From JBDHAC01 sp039588215 (GTDB lineage Bacteria; Gemmatimonadota; Gemmatimonadetes; Palauibacterales; Palauibacteraceae), in NCBI GenBank assembly GCA_039588215.1, contig JBDHAD010000019.1, forward strand, positions 1-44,619: 44,619 nucleotides of DNA, read 5' to 3'. Position numbers and translations under genes: made by a program. The notes under the pieces are model-generated. The model had not been told where the DNA came from, did not search any database, and saw nothing but the letters and a program-made list of their open reading frames with translations. Shown here in pieces: positions 23,888-31,438 of this stretch (position 1 is the first letter of the stretch; the number at the start of each line of letters is the position of its first letter).

Positions 23888-25126
23888 TCAGTCCTCCACC
23901 CAATTCTCCATGAACCGCCCGCCGCTCTCGTGCTCGTCCACGAGCGCCTGGAAAATGGCCTTCAGCTGCTCGTACGGGAATGTGCCGATGATCATGCGGT
24001 TGTTGACGATCATCGTCGGCGTGGACCGGATACCGTGCTCGTACTCGGCGGACGTCTTCTCGTACTCCCTGCCCGTCTCGATCATCCGGCGAACGATGTC
24101 GATCGTAGCGGAGTCGGTCAGCGCGGCCTCGACCTGGTATCTGTGCGCGAGCTCCTCACGTCCCTCGGGTGTGCGAGCCGCCCGGAAGTTGGCCCAGATG
24201 TCTCCCTGGATATTGTAGAACTTGGCGGGATCGTACGCCGCCATGTACGAGACATCGCATGCGCCCGGGTGCAGGTCCTTCTCGACCACGTCGTTGCACG
24301 CCGCCTCGAGCGGGAAGAGCTGGTACACGAGGTTGATCTTCCCGGCGAAGTCCACCTCCGCTCGCGCCATTTGCTCCGCGAGATACTGACAGTCCGGACA
24401 CAGCAGGTCTACGTACTCGACGATCCGGATCGGCGCGTCTTCGAAGTCCTCGGTCGATCTCATGGTCCAATACGGAGAGATAAAGCTCGGCCACTCGACC
24501 GTCGGGAGGCTGTAGAACTCCTCCACGACGCGGGCGGCGACCCCACCCGATTGTGCGTCCTCCTTTGCCTGGTGGTACTGGGCGAATCCGTACGCCCCCG
24601 CAAACATCACCATCCCGAACGCAACCAGGTGTTTCCCCGACGGTCGAAAATACCGGGCGGAGAACCCGGGTTGCTCGCGGTCGATCCCATACCTCCAGAA
24701 CAGAACGAAGCTGGCAATCGAGAACAGATAGAAGCCGGCGCACAGCAGGCACAGGCTTCCCATATAGAGGATCGAGAAGAGTAGGAGCGCCACGACCCCG
24801 ATCGCGTTCGCCAGCGCGATCGTCTTGTTGGTTCTCTCTATCTCCGGCGACGGAAACACCGCCCCCAGAACGACCAACAACCCCACAAACATGCCGAGGT
24901 AGCCGAGCGGCACCCCACCGATCTGGGATATGACTGCGTACGCCGAGGCGTCGCAGTTGAAGAACGCGTTGATGTCGCAGAAAGAGCCTTCGAATATGGA
25001 CTCCGGAAAATTGGCGGCGAAGTAGTGTTGGACCGTCATGATCGATGACACGATCATTCCGACTCCAAACGAGAAGCTGAGCGCCCTGCGCCCGGTCTGG
25101 CCGCCGAGTGTCAGTGATTGCGGCAC
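23888..25126 (-). CDS. VKOR-DsbA fusion, disulfide-bond forming enzyme
   Basis: The 412-residue membrane protein joins two halves of an oxidative folding system. The N-terminal vitamin K epoxide reductase domain has several membrane helices. It carries the loop pair C50-x7-C58 (FCDINAFFNC) and the quinone-proximal CLLC in GSLCLLCAGFY. The C-terminal thioredoxin-fold DsbA domain has CPDC, the cis-Pro RSTPT, and two further cysteines (EAACN, PGACD). VKOR reoxidises the DsbA part and passes electrons to quinone. GTG 25126 is chosen because GGGGAGG lies 5 nt upstream; a GTG at 25162 gives a Cys-containing extension. It probably helps fold cysteine-containing exported proteins. Confidence 0.9.
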   Translation of the reverse strand: MPQSLTLGGQTGRRALSFSFGVGMIVSSIMTVQHYFAANFPESIFEGSFCDINAFFNCDASAYAVISQIGGVPLGYLGMFVGLLVVLGAVFPSPEIERTNKTIALANAIGVVALLLFSILYMGSLCLLCAGFYLFSIASFVLFWRYGIDREQPGFSARYFRPSGKHLVAFGMVMFAGAYGFAQYHQAKEDAQSGGVAARVVEEFYSLPTVEWPSFISPYWTMRSTEDFEDAPIRIVEYVDLLCPDCQYLAEQMARAEVDFAGKINLVYQLFPLEAACNDVVEKDLHPGACDVSYMAAYDPAKFYNIQGDIWANFRAARTPEGREELAHRYQVEAALTDSATIDIVRRMIETGREYEKTSAEYEHGIRSTPTMIVNNRMIIGTFPYEQLKAIFQALVDEHESGGRFMENWVED

Positions 25127-25187
25127 GGTGACCTCCCCGCAGCGGGCCTGTTCGACGCACACTAGATCTTAAGGGGGGGGGCTCGGA

Positions 25188-25204
25188 GCCCGGTTCGTCC
25201 GGGC
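25188..25204. repeat. Short GC hairpin upstream of the VKOR-DsbA gene
   Basis: The stem GCCCGG / CCGGGC has a TTCGT loop. It lies between the basic-protein gene and the VKOR-DsbA gene on the - strand, next to a run of nine C on that strand. No T-tract is present, so it may be a processing or regulatory hairpin. Confidence 0.35.
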
Positions 25205-25221
25205 CCGCGCCTCACCCTTGG

Positions 25222-25249
25222 CAGATCGCCGAAGCGCGCCGGCGACCTG
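25222..25249. terminator. Hairpin after the histone-like gene
   Basis: The stem CAGATCGCCG / CGGCGACCTG (one A-C position) has the loop AAGCGCGC. It lies 15 bp past the stop of the - strand basic-protein gene. It is well placed for a terminator but lacks a T-tract. Confidence 0.4.
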
Positions 25250-25263
25250 CTACTCTCTGCGGA

Positions 25264-25671
25264 TCAAGCCTTGCTCCCGGCGGCCTTCACGATGTCCGCG
25301 ACGTATCGGTCGACGTTCGCGAGGATCTCGATCGTCTCCGTCTTACCTTTCGCCGCCGAAACGTCCTTGGCGAACCGGAGCAGCACGCGGCGAATAGCGG
25401 CCTCGTTCCTCGATGGTCGCCGTGCGGGCGCGCGTCGGGCCCGGGGAGCGGCGGCGGTCTTCTTCGGCGCCCTCTTCTTTCCTCGTTTCTTCGGGGCCAG
25501 CCGTCGCTTCACCTGCAGTGGATACTTGGCGTGGAACTGTCGAAGACTCAACCGCGCGACCGTGGAGTCCATCTTCTTGGCGCGCTCGAACAGGCTCTTG
25601 CTGGAGATCTTCGGGTCTTTCTTGAGCTGTCGCTCGACGAAAGTCATCACTTTGTCGGCAGGTGATGCCAT
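25264..25671 (-). CDS. Histone-H1-like basic DNA-binding protein
   Basis: The 135-residue protein has three parts. The first is an N-terminal helical region (FVERQLKKDPKISSKSLFERAKK, with HTH-like spacing). The second is a Lys/Arg/Ala/Pro-rich central stretch of about 30 residues (KKRGKKRAPKK, RARRAPARRP) resembling the AK-rich tails of bacterial H1/Hc1-like proteins. The third is a C-terminal helical region ending in VDRYVADIVKAAG. It should bind DNA non-specifically. GAGGAAG lies 5 nt before ATG 25671, so this start is preferred over the ATG at 25686. It stands alone between an upstream AT-richer segment (25800-25860) and a hairpin, suggesting its own transcript. Confidence 0.7.
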   Translation of the reverse strand: MASPADKVMTFVERQLKKDPKISSKSLFERAKKMDSTVARLSLRQFHAKYPLQVKRRLAPKKRGKKRAPKKTAAAPRARRAPARRPSRNEAAIRRVLLRFAKDVSAAKGKTETIEILANVDRYVADIVKAAGSKA

Positions 25672-25877
25672 CTGTCTTCCTCTCATAGGATCACGGGGCC
25701 TACAACTCCGCCCGGGATCGTCGGTTACGACGCGCGAGCGCCGCCGATCATCGTCTGGCGGGCCAGCGGCGCGTCTGTGTCTATCCCGACTGTGCTGAGA
25801 CAGTCACGAACAATGGTAGAGATATAACACATCAATCGCACCGAAGGTATATCGATATCAGAGCCGCACACGTGGTG

Positions 25878-27524
25878 CTAGCGGGATCCTTCCGGACTCG
25901 TCGCGGGTTCCGCGAGCTGGGTCGTGTCGGCTGGCTCACCCCGACTCGACAGGGCTTCGAGCAGCGCGAAGGCATCGGCGGCCGGCACCCCGAGATTGGA
26001 GCCACCGAACTCGTTTAGGATAGCCGCGTTTACCGCGATCACCCGATCGTCGAGCCCCAACACGGGTCCACCGCTGCCCCCGTGTGTCGTCTCCGCATCG
26101 TAGACCACGTGCGTCGTCGTCACCTGACCGACGATCCCACGCGTGGCTAACGGCGCGATGTGCCCGGCCTGCGAGAGTCGGTGCGCGACTTCCCAGAAGT
26201 CGACGCCGGGCGTTTGCATCAACTCGTCGACGAATGCCGGATCGGTCCGCGCCAGCAATGCCCGGATACCCGTCGGGTAGCCCAGCACGAGCACCTCGGC
26301 GCCCGGCTGCGGGGCGGTCTCGGACAGCGTCAGGGGAATCACTTGAGCCGGTAGCCCATCCGCCCGCAGCACGGCCACATCCGCGGTCTCACTGGCGCCA
26401 ACCATCTCGAGCGCGAAGGGTTCCTCGGTCTCCGGTACGTACCCGATCATTCGATACATGACCGGGATGAGCCCGGCGTCCACGAGTCGCCGCGCCGTCG
26501 GGTCGAAATCCCAGGGCAGGACGATGTGCCGGTTGGTCAGTAGAAGGCCGTCCTCGGAGATCACGAAGCCTGTGCCCGTGAACTGCCGCTCCAACCGCGG
26601 GCCGTTCGCGTCCGGACTGGCGAGCGGGTTGCCCTGCGAATCCGTCAGCGGTCGGCCGCCGGGACCGAGCATTACGCGGAGCGGGCGCCGGTCGGGCGGC
26701 TGGAGAAAACCGTATGAGCCCTGGAGGAACACGACCGATCGTGCCGCGGTCTCGATCACGCGCTCCGCCGCGGAGCTTCTCGCCTCGAGCGCTTCGACCC
26801 GCTCTACGGCACTCGACAGCTGCCCCTCGATCTCGGCTCGGATGCGACCCAGCTCCTGGCGCGTCGGCATGGCCTCTTCCCCACCGTCGAGCAGCGCGGC
26901 GATGTCGTACACGCGTGCGGATTCGCGCGCGAGGCGTCGCTCGAGACCGAGGCCGTATAGGAAGATCGCCCCGAAGCCGATCAGCATCACGAACGGCATT
27001 GCGAGCACGAGGCCGCGTGTACGTGGCGCCGTCTGAGTCATGAGCTCGTGTGGCAGCGCGCGGAAGAAGGTCCAGATCGTGCCCGCGATCCCACCGTCGG
27101 ACGCCCGTGCGCAATCGACGCAATCGGCGAGGGCCTCGCGCATGCTCTTGTGGGGCGCTTCGGAGCGAGGGCCAGACCGGAAGCGGAGGATGGGACCCCG
27201 CGAGCCGAGCTCGATCACGTCCTCGCTCTCCAGGGCGTGGCTTGCCACCGGCTCGTCGTTCACACGCACTTCATGGTCGCCCAGCGCCTCTATCACGTAC
27301 GTGCGCTCGTGCCGGGTAAGGGTCGCGTGGTGATCCCCCACGTTCGGGGCTCGGTCCGTCGGGAAGTGGACCTCGGCGTCCGCCGCCGTACCGATGCGGA
27401 TGACCACGTCCGTAAGGCGCTGGGTGGTGCCGCGGAGCGGACCGGAAAGGTGAACGAGCGTCGCGGAGACGCGCGGCTCCGAGGTACCCGGCACCTGCTC
27501 CGTGTGTCTGCTCTCGTCGGTCAT
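25878..27524 (-). CDS. FHA domain / membrane / trypsin-like serine protease
   Basis: The 548-residue protein has three parts. Residues about 20-120 form a FHA domain (VIRIGTAADAEVHFP, DHHATLTRHERTYVIEAL, VNDEPV), which in this family binds phosphothreonine. One membrane helix lies near residues 168-192. A coiled-coil-like stretch with ERVEALEARSSAAERV then leads into a trypsin/HtrA-type protease domain with His in TNRHIV (about 331), Asp in TADVAVL (about 378), and Ser in GGSGGPV (about 485). No PDZ domain is seen. The order predicts a cytoplasmic FHA sensor and a periplasmic protease. It is transcribed divergently from the DedA-like gene. Confidence 0.88.
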   Translation of the reverse strand: MTDESRHTEQVPGTSEPRVSATLVHLSGPLRGTTQRLTDVVIRIGTAADAEVHFPTDRAPNVGDHHATLTRHERTYVIEALGDHEVRVNDEPVASHALESEDVIELGSRGPILRFRSGPRSEAPHKSMREALADCVDCARASDGGIAGTIWTFFRALPHELMTQTAPRTRGLVLAMPFVMLIGFGAIFLYGLGLERRLARESARVYDIAALLDGGEEAMPTRQELGRIRAEIEGQLSSAVERVEALEARSSAAERVIETAARSVVFLQGSYGFLQPPDRRPLRVMLGPGGRPLTDSQGNPLASPDANGPRLERQFTGTGFVISEDGLLLTNRHIVLPWDFDPTARRLVDAGLIPVMYRMIGYVPETEEPFALEMVGASETADVAVLRADGLPAQVIPLTLSETAPQPGAEVLVLGYPTGIRALLARTDPAFVDELMQTPGVDFWEVAHRLSQAGHIAPLATRGIVGQVTTTHVVYDAETTHGGSGGPVLGLDDRVIAVNAAILNEFGGSNLGVPAADAFALLEALSSRGEPADTTQLAEPATSPEGSR

Positions 27525-27618
27525 GACGGCCTTCCGCGATCGGCTCCGATCTCCGCACCACCCTGCGATGACCGTGTGTCACCCACAAGATAACGTCGCT
27601 GAAGGCGATCCGGTTGCG

Positions 27619-27648
27619 TGCAACCTTTTCCGCCGCGCGAGCGTATCC
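27619..27648 (+). promoter_or_regulatory. Candidate ECF-sigma-type promoter
   Basis: TGCAACC followed by TTTT, then CGTATC after a 16-nt spacer, fits the general AAC-N16-CGT layout of extracytoplasmic-function sigma promoters. The -35 part overlaps the palindrome GGTTGC-GT-GCAACC at 27612-27625. It lies about 45 nt upstream of the DedA-like start. Confidence 0.45.
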
Positions 27649-27688
27649 GAGATTGGCCGAACGCTGAACTCGGGGCCAGGAGCGGTTG

Positions 27689-28285
27689 TTGGAGCAACTC
27701 TTCTACGACATCGGCGCGTGGATGGAGGCGATCGGCTGGTGGGCGTACTTGATCGCGCCGCTCGTCATGGCCGGAGTAGCCATCCTCCCGATACCCGCCG
27801 AAGCGCCCGCCATGATCAACGGGGCGCTGTTCGGCCCTATCGCCGGGACGGTCGTCACCTGGGTTGGCGCCATGGCCGGTGCCATGGCGAGCTTCGAGAT
27901 CGCACGCGCCTTGGGCCGCCCGGCCGCCGAGCGCGTCCTCAGCTCCGCCGCCCTCGAGCGCGCCGATCGCGTCGTTCTGCGCGCCGGCTGGGGAGGGCTA
28001 CTCCTCGCGCGCTTCTTGCCCTTGATCGCGTTCACGGCCCTCAACTGGGGAGCCGGCCTGACCCAGATCCGGCGTTGGCGCTTCTTCTGGACTACGGCGA
28101 TCGGAATCGTCCCTGGCGCGATCGTGTTCACCGCGTCGGGTTGGGGATTCACGGCCCTCCTCGAACGCCTACCGTGGGTGGCACTCGGGGTGGCTGTCCT
28201 GCTCGTCGTTTGGCTCGTCTTTCGCACGCGGCGTCGCACGCGAGCGCTGGAGACAGTGGAGCCGATCGCAGACCCCGAAGCCTGA
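27689..28285 (+). CDS. TVP38/DedA-family membrane protein
   Basis: The 198-residue protein has the VTT (SNARE-associated, DedA/TVP38) fold. The first part shows GVAILPIPAEAPAMINGALFGP, with Pro and Glu in the re-entrant loop. The second has the family's GGLLLARFLPLIAFTALNWGAGL segment carrying the functional Arg, and then helices to the basic C-terminus. Members are proposed to move or scramble lipids such as undecaprenyl phosphate or PE in the inner membrane. The TTG at 27689 is preferred, with AGGAG 6 nt upstream; TTG 27686 is the alternative. The stop codon falls in the first copy of a tandem repeat. Confidence 0.85.
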   Translation: MEQLFYDIGAWMEAIGWWAYLIAPLVMAGVAILPIPAEAPAMINGALFGPIAGTVVTWVGAMAGAMASFEIARALGRPAAERVLSSAALERADRVVLRAGWGGLLLARFLPLIAFTALNWGAGLTQIRRWRFFWTTAIGIVPGAIVFTASGWGFTALLERLPWVALGVAVLLVVWLVFRTRRRTRALETVEPIADPEA

Positions 28286-28338
28286 GGCGACTCGACCGAA
28301 GCCTGAGGCGACTCGGCCGAACCCTGGCGCGACGGATC
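28276..28338 (+). repeat. 21-bp tandem repeat across the DedA-like stop
   Basis: Copies start at 28276, 28297 and 28318. The first two are identical for the first 19 bases (CGAAGCCTGAGGCGACTCG) and the third is degenerate. The period is seven codons, so the TGA stop of the upstream gene is repeated in frame. Each good copy contains the palindrome GCCT-G-AGGC. Confidence 0.75.
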
Positions 28339-28380
28339 GATCCGAGCGCGACGGGGCCGGGGGCCCTAGTTTCGTCGCCC

Positions 28381-31161
28381 ATGCTACACGGTAGGGTTCC
28401 TCGGCGGCCTGCCAGGGTCCGCCGCGCACGCCGGCGCTCGGACGCCGCCTTCCTGCTGGTGGGTGCGATTCTCGCTCCGCTGGGCGCGCTCCCGTCGCTA
28501 GCCGGAGCCCAGTCCCCTCCCGCTCCCCAAGCTGCACAGGTCGGGCTCCTGCTTCGTCAGCTGGACGGCGTCAAGCGGGTCCTGCTCGTGGCGGCGCACC
28601 CGGACGACGAGGACACGGCCCTCCTCACGACGCTCGCGCGCGGTTTGGGGGTCGAGGTGGCCTATTTCGCGTTCACACGAGGCGAGGGAGGCCAGAACCT
28701 CATCGGCCCCGAATTGGGCGAGGGCCTCGGAATCGTACGGACGGGCGAGCTACTCGCCGCCCGATCCCTGGACGGAGCCGGTCAGTTCTTTAGCCGGGCG
28801 TACGATTTCGGGTACTCCAAGAGCGCCGACGAGACCTTCGAGCATTGGCCGCGCGAGGCGCTCCTATCGGACCTGGTCCGTGTGGTGCGGCGGCTCCGTC
28901 CGCACGTCATCGTCTCCGTCTTCAGCGGCACGCCGAGCGACGGGCACGGGCAGCACCAGGCAGCCGGGATCCTCGCTCGCGAAGCTTTCGAGGCGGCGGC
29001 CGACCCCGATCGATTCCCCGAGCAGGTGGACATGGGCCTCGACCCGTGGGAACCGCTGAAGCTCTACCGCCGCACGTTCTTCGACCCCCAGGCGGCTACG
29101 CTCGCAATCCCGACGGGGCGGCTGGATCCGCTCCTCGGACGGTCCCACCATCAGCTGGCGATGGATAGCCGAAGCAGGCACCGGTCACAGGACTTCGGGA
29201 CCGCACAGACTCCCGGACCGAGGACGACCGGGCTCTCGCTCCTGGAGAGCCGGGTCGACGCCGCTTCGGAAGATCCGCTGTTCGCGGGCATCGATACGAC
29301 GCTGGTGGGGTTGACCCTTCCGCTTCCCGCCGACTCCCGCGACGCGGCCGGTCGCGCCATCGAGGCGTACCGGGAGGAGGTTCTCGCAGCGGGGCGTTCG
29401 CTCCGCGCCGCGAGCCCGGCAGATGCCGTAGCCACTCTCGCCCGCGCACGAGCCCGGCTCCAGGAGGCGATCTCCGCGCTTACGCCCGCGGGGACGGAGG
29501 CTGTGGAGCTGGAACGCGAGCTGGAACGGCGCCTGGAACTGGTTGAACGCGCGATTCTCATCGCCGCCGGCATACACATCGAGCGCCGCACGCATGACGA
29601 CGTGCTCGTCCCCGGACAGAGCGTGCTGGTGGAGAACCGCGTCTGGAGCGGTGGCGAGTTTCGGGTCGACGCGGGACCGCCGTCGCTGACGACACCGACG
29701 AACGGGGAGTACCTGCTCGAGCCTGCACCGGATGAGGAGCCACCCGCCGACGGGAGCCTGTTTGGCAGGTTCTTCCGCTCGCGCGAGCGCATGGCCGACA
29801 CGGACCCGGACTCGCACACGACGATCGAACCCGACGATCTCGTCGTATGGCGGTACCGGCTCCGATTACCCGTGTCCGCGAAGCCGACCCTCCCCTACTA
29901 CCTGACCGAGCCACGGAATGGCGACGTGTACGTGTGGCCGGTGCACGCCGACTTTCTGAACGAGCCTTTCGACCCGCCCCCGTTCGGCATGAGCCAGGAG
30001 CTGACCGTGTCCGGGCCGGGGATCGAGCCGATCCGCATGCGGGTCTCGGGACCGGTGCGTTACCGGGGAGTGGACAAGGCCAGCGGCGAATTCTGGCGAC
30101 CCGTCCTCATCGCGCCGCGGCTGTCCGTCCGCCCTTCGGCCACCACGCTGGTCTGGGCCGGCGCCGATGAGTCACCGCGTGACCTCACGATCACGATCCG
30201 CAGCGATGACCCCGACGCGGTGAGCGGCACGCTGACGCTCGAGACACCCGACGGGTGGGTCGTCGAGCCGGCTTCAGCCCCGTTTACGGCGGAAGGCGCG
30301 GGCGCGGAGGTCCGTCTCGACTTTCGCCTGCAGCCGAGCGAGGCGGGCGAGGGGACGTTCGCCCTCCGACCGGTCGCCAGAACCGAGGCCGGCGAGTCGT
30401 TCTCTCGCGCGATCGAGATCATCGACTATCCACACATCGAGCGGCGTCTGTTCGCTACCGACGCCACGATCCGCGTGCTCCGGATCCCCGTTCAAGTCGC
30501 CGATCGCCGGATCGGATATGTCATGGGCTCGGGGGATGACGGCCCCGAAGCGATCCGGCAACTCGGACTGCCTGTCGAGTCGATCGAGCCGGGCGATTGG
30601 GCTGCCGAGCGGCTCGCCCGATACGAGACCATCGTCCTGGGCGTTCGTACGTACGAGGTACGCCCCGACCTCGCGGCCGCGACCCCGACGCTCCTGGAGT
30701 GGGTTCGCGCGGGTGGCGCTCTGGTCGTGCAGTACAACAAGTACGAGTTCCTGGACGGCGAGTTCGCGCCCTACCCCATTCGAATGGGACCGCCGGCGCC
30801 ACGCGTGACGGACGAGACTGCCGAGGTTCGCGTACTCGCGCCGGATCTCCCGCTGTTCCACACGCCCAACCGGCTGGAGGACGCGGATTTCGAGGGGTGG
30901 GTGCAGGAACGGGGGCTCTACTTCCCGACCGAATGGGATGATCGTTACCTGGCTCCCCTCGAGATGGCCGACGAGGGAGAAGACCCGCTGCGAGGCAGTC
31001 TGCTCGTGGCCCGCTACGGGGAGGGGCTATACGCTCACACATCGCTCTCGTTCTTCCGACAGCTGCCAGCTGGCGTGCCGGGGGCATACCGGCTGTTCGC
31101 GAACCTCATCTCGCTCGACCCGGCCGATTGGGGGGTGTCGGCGGGCGGGGCGCGGCGGTAG
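28381..31161 (+). CDS. Large exported PIG-L (LmbE) family deacetylase-like protein
   Basis: The 926-residue precursor has an Arg-rich N-terminus, a hydrophobic stretch (AAFLLVGAILAPLGAL) and a signal-peptidase-like AGAQS. The PIG-L domain follows with the zinc motif AAHPDDED near residue 70 and GHGQHQAAG near 190, which hold the Asp and His ligands of N-acetylglucosamine deacetylases. About 300 residues of helical and beta-type linker come next, then an Ig/NEW3-like region (residues about 555-690) and a C-terminal domain resembling class I glutamine amidotransferase folds (ETIVLGVRTYEV). The substrate is probably an extracytoplasmic N-acetyl sugar, by family only. The open frame continues upstream to 27502, over the DedA-like gene, and is rejected. 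Confidence 0.82.
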   Translation: MLHGRVPRRPARVRRARRRSDAAFLLVGAILAPLGALPSLAGAQSPPAPQAAQVGLLLRQLDGVKRVLLVAAHPDDEDTALLTTLARGLGVEVAYFAFTRGEGGQNLIGPELGEGLGIVRTGELLAARSLDGAGQFFSRAYDFGYSKSADETFEHWPREALLSDLVRVVRRLRPHVIVSVFSGTPSDGHGQHQAAGILAREAFEAAADPDRFPEQVDMGLDPWEPLKLYRRTFFDPQAATLAIPTGRLDPLLGRSHHQLAMDSRSRHRSQDFGTAQTPGPRTTGLSLLESRVDAASEDPLFAGIDTTLVGLTLPLPADSRDAAGRAIEAYREEVLAAGRSLRAASPADAVATLARARARLQEAISALTPAGTEAVELERELERRLELVERAILIAAGIHIERRTHDDVLVPGQSVLVENRVWSGGEFRVDAGPPSLTTPTNGEYLLEPAPDEEPPADGSLFGRFFRSRERMADTDPDSHTTIEPDDLVVWRYRLRLPVSAKPTLPYYLTEPRNGDVYVWPVHADFLNEPFDPPPFGMSQELTVSGPGIEPIRMRVSGPVRYRGVDKASGEFWRPVLIAPRLSVRPSATTLVWAGADESPRDLTITIRSDDPDAVSGTLTLETPDGWVVEPASAPFTAEGAGAEVRLDFRLQPSEAGEGTFALRPVARTEAGESFSRAIEIIDYPHIERRLFATDATIRVLRIPVQVADRRIGYVMGSGDDGPEAIRQLGLPVESIEPGDWAAERLARYETIVLGVRTYEVRPDLAAATPTLLEWVRAGGALVVQYNKYEFLDGEFAPYPIRMGPPAPRVTDETAEVRVLAPDLPLFHTPNRLEDADFEGWVQERGLYFPTEWDDRYLAPLEMADEGEDPLRGSLLVARYGEGLYAHTSLSFFRQLPAGVPGAYRLFANLISLDPADWGVSAGGARR

Positions 31162-31167
31162 AAGCCC

Positions 31168-31407
31168 GTGACGTTCGCTGAAGGACCACCTCGCGAGCCC
31201 GACACGGGACAGCGCCCCGAGACGGACCGAACGTCCGACAGGGCGCGACCTCACGCGGAGCACAAGCACCGGGACGAGGAGGAGTCCGAGGGCCACATCG
31301 GGATTTTCCGGAGCTGGCGATCCCTGTACGTGACGGTGATCCTGTACACCACGGCTCTCACCGTCCTCCTGTACGTCCTCACCCGCCTGCTCGACTACAG
31401 CTCCTGA
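31168..31407 (+). CDS. Small single-pass membrane protein next to the symporter
   Basis: The 79-residue product has a highly charged N-terminal half rich in Asp, Glu, Arg and His. One membrane helix (SLYVTVILYTTALTVLLYVLT) begins near residue 52, and a short tail follows. It is probably anchored with the charged part in the cytoplasm. The GTG at 31168 begins 6 nt after the PIG-L stop. A small hairpin (ACCGG-CTTCT-CCGGT, 31412-31426) lies between its stop and the symporter start. Its constant pairing with the symporter is untested; an accessory subunit role is inferred. Confidence 0.65.
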   Translation: MTFAEGPPREPDTGQRPETDRTSDRARPHAEHKHRDEEESEGHIGIFRSWRSLYVTVILYTTALTVLLYVLTRLLDYSS

Positions 31408-31438
31408 TGCTACCGGCTTCTCCGGTGCGACCGGCCAC

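Noticed and set aside
27502..28380. Upstream extension of the PIG-L frame
   Set aside because: It lies in a shifted frame over the DedA-like gene, and a signal peptide begins at 28381.
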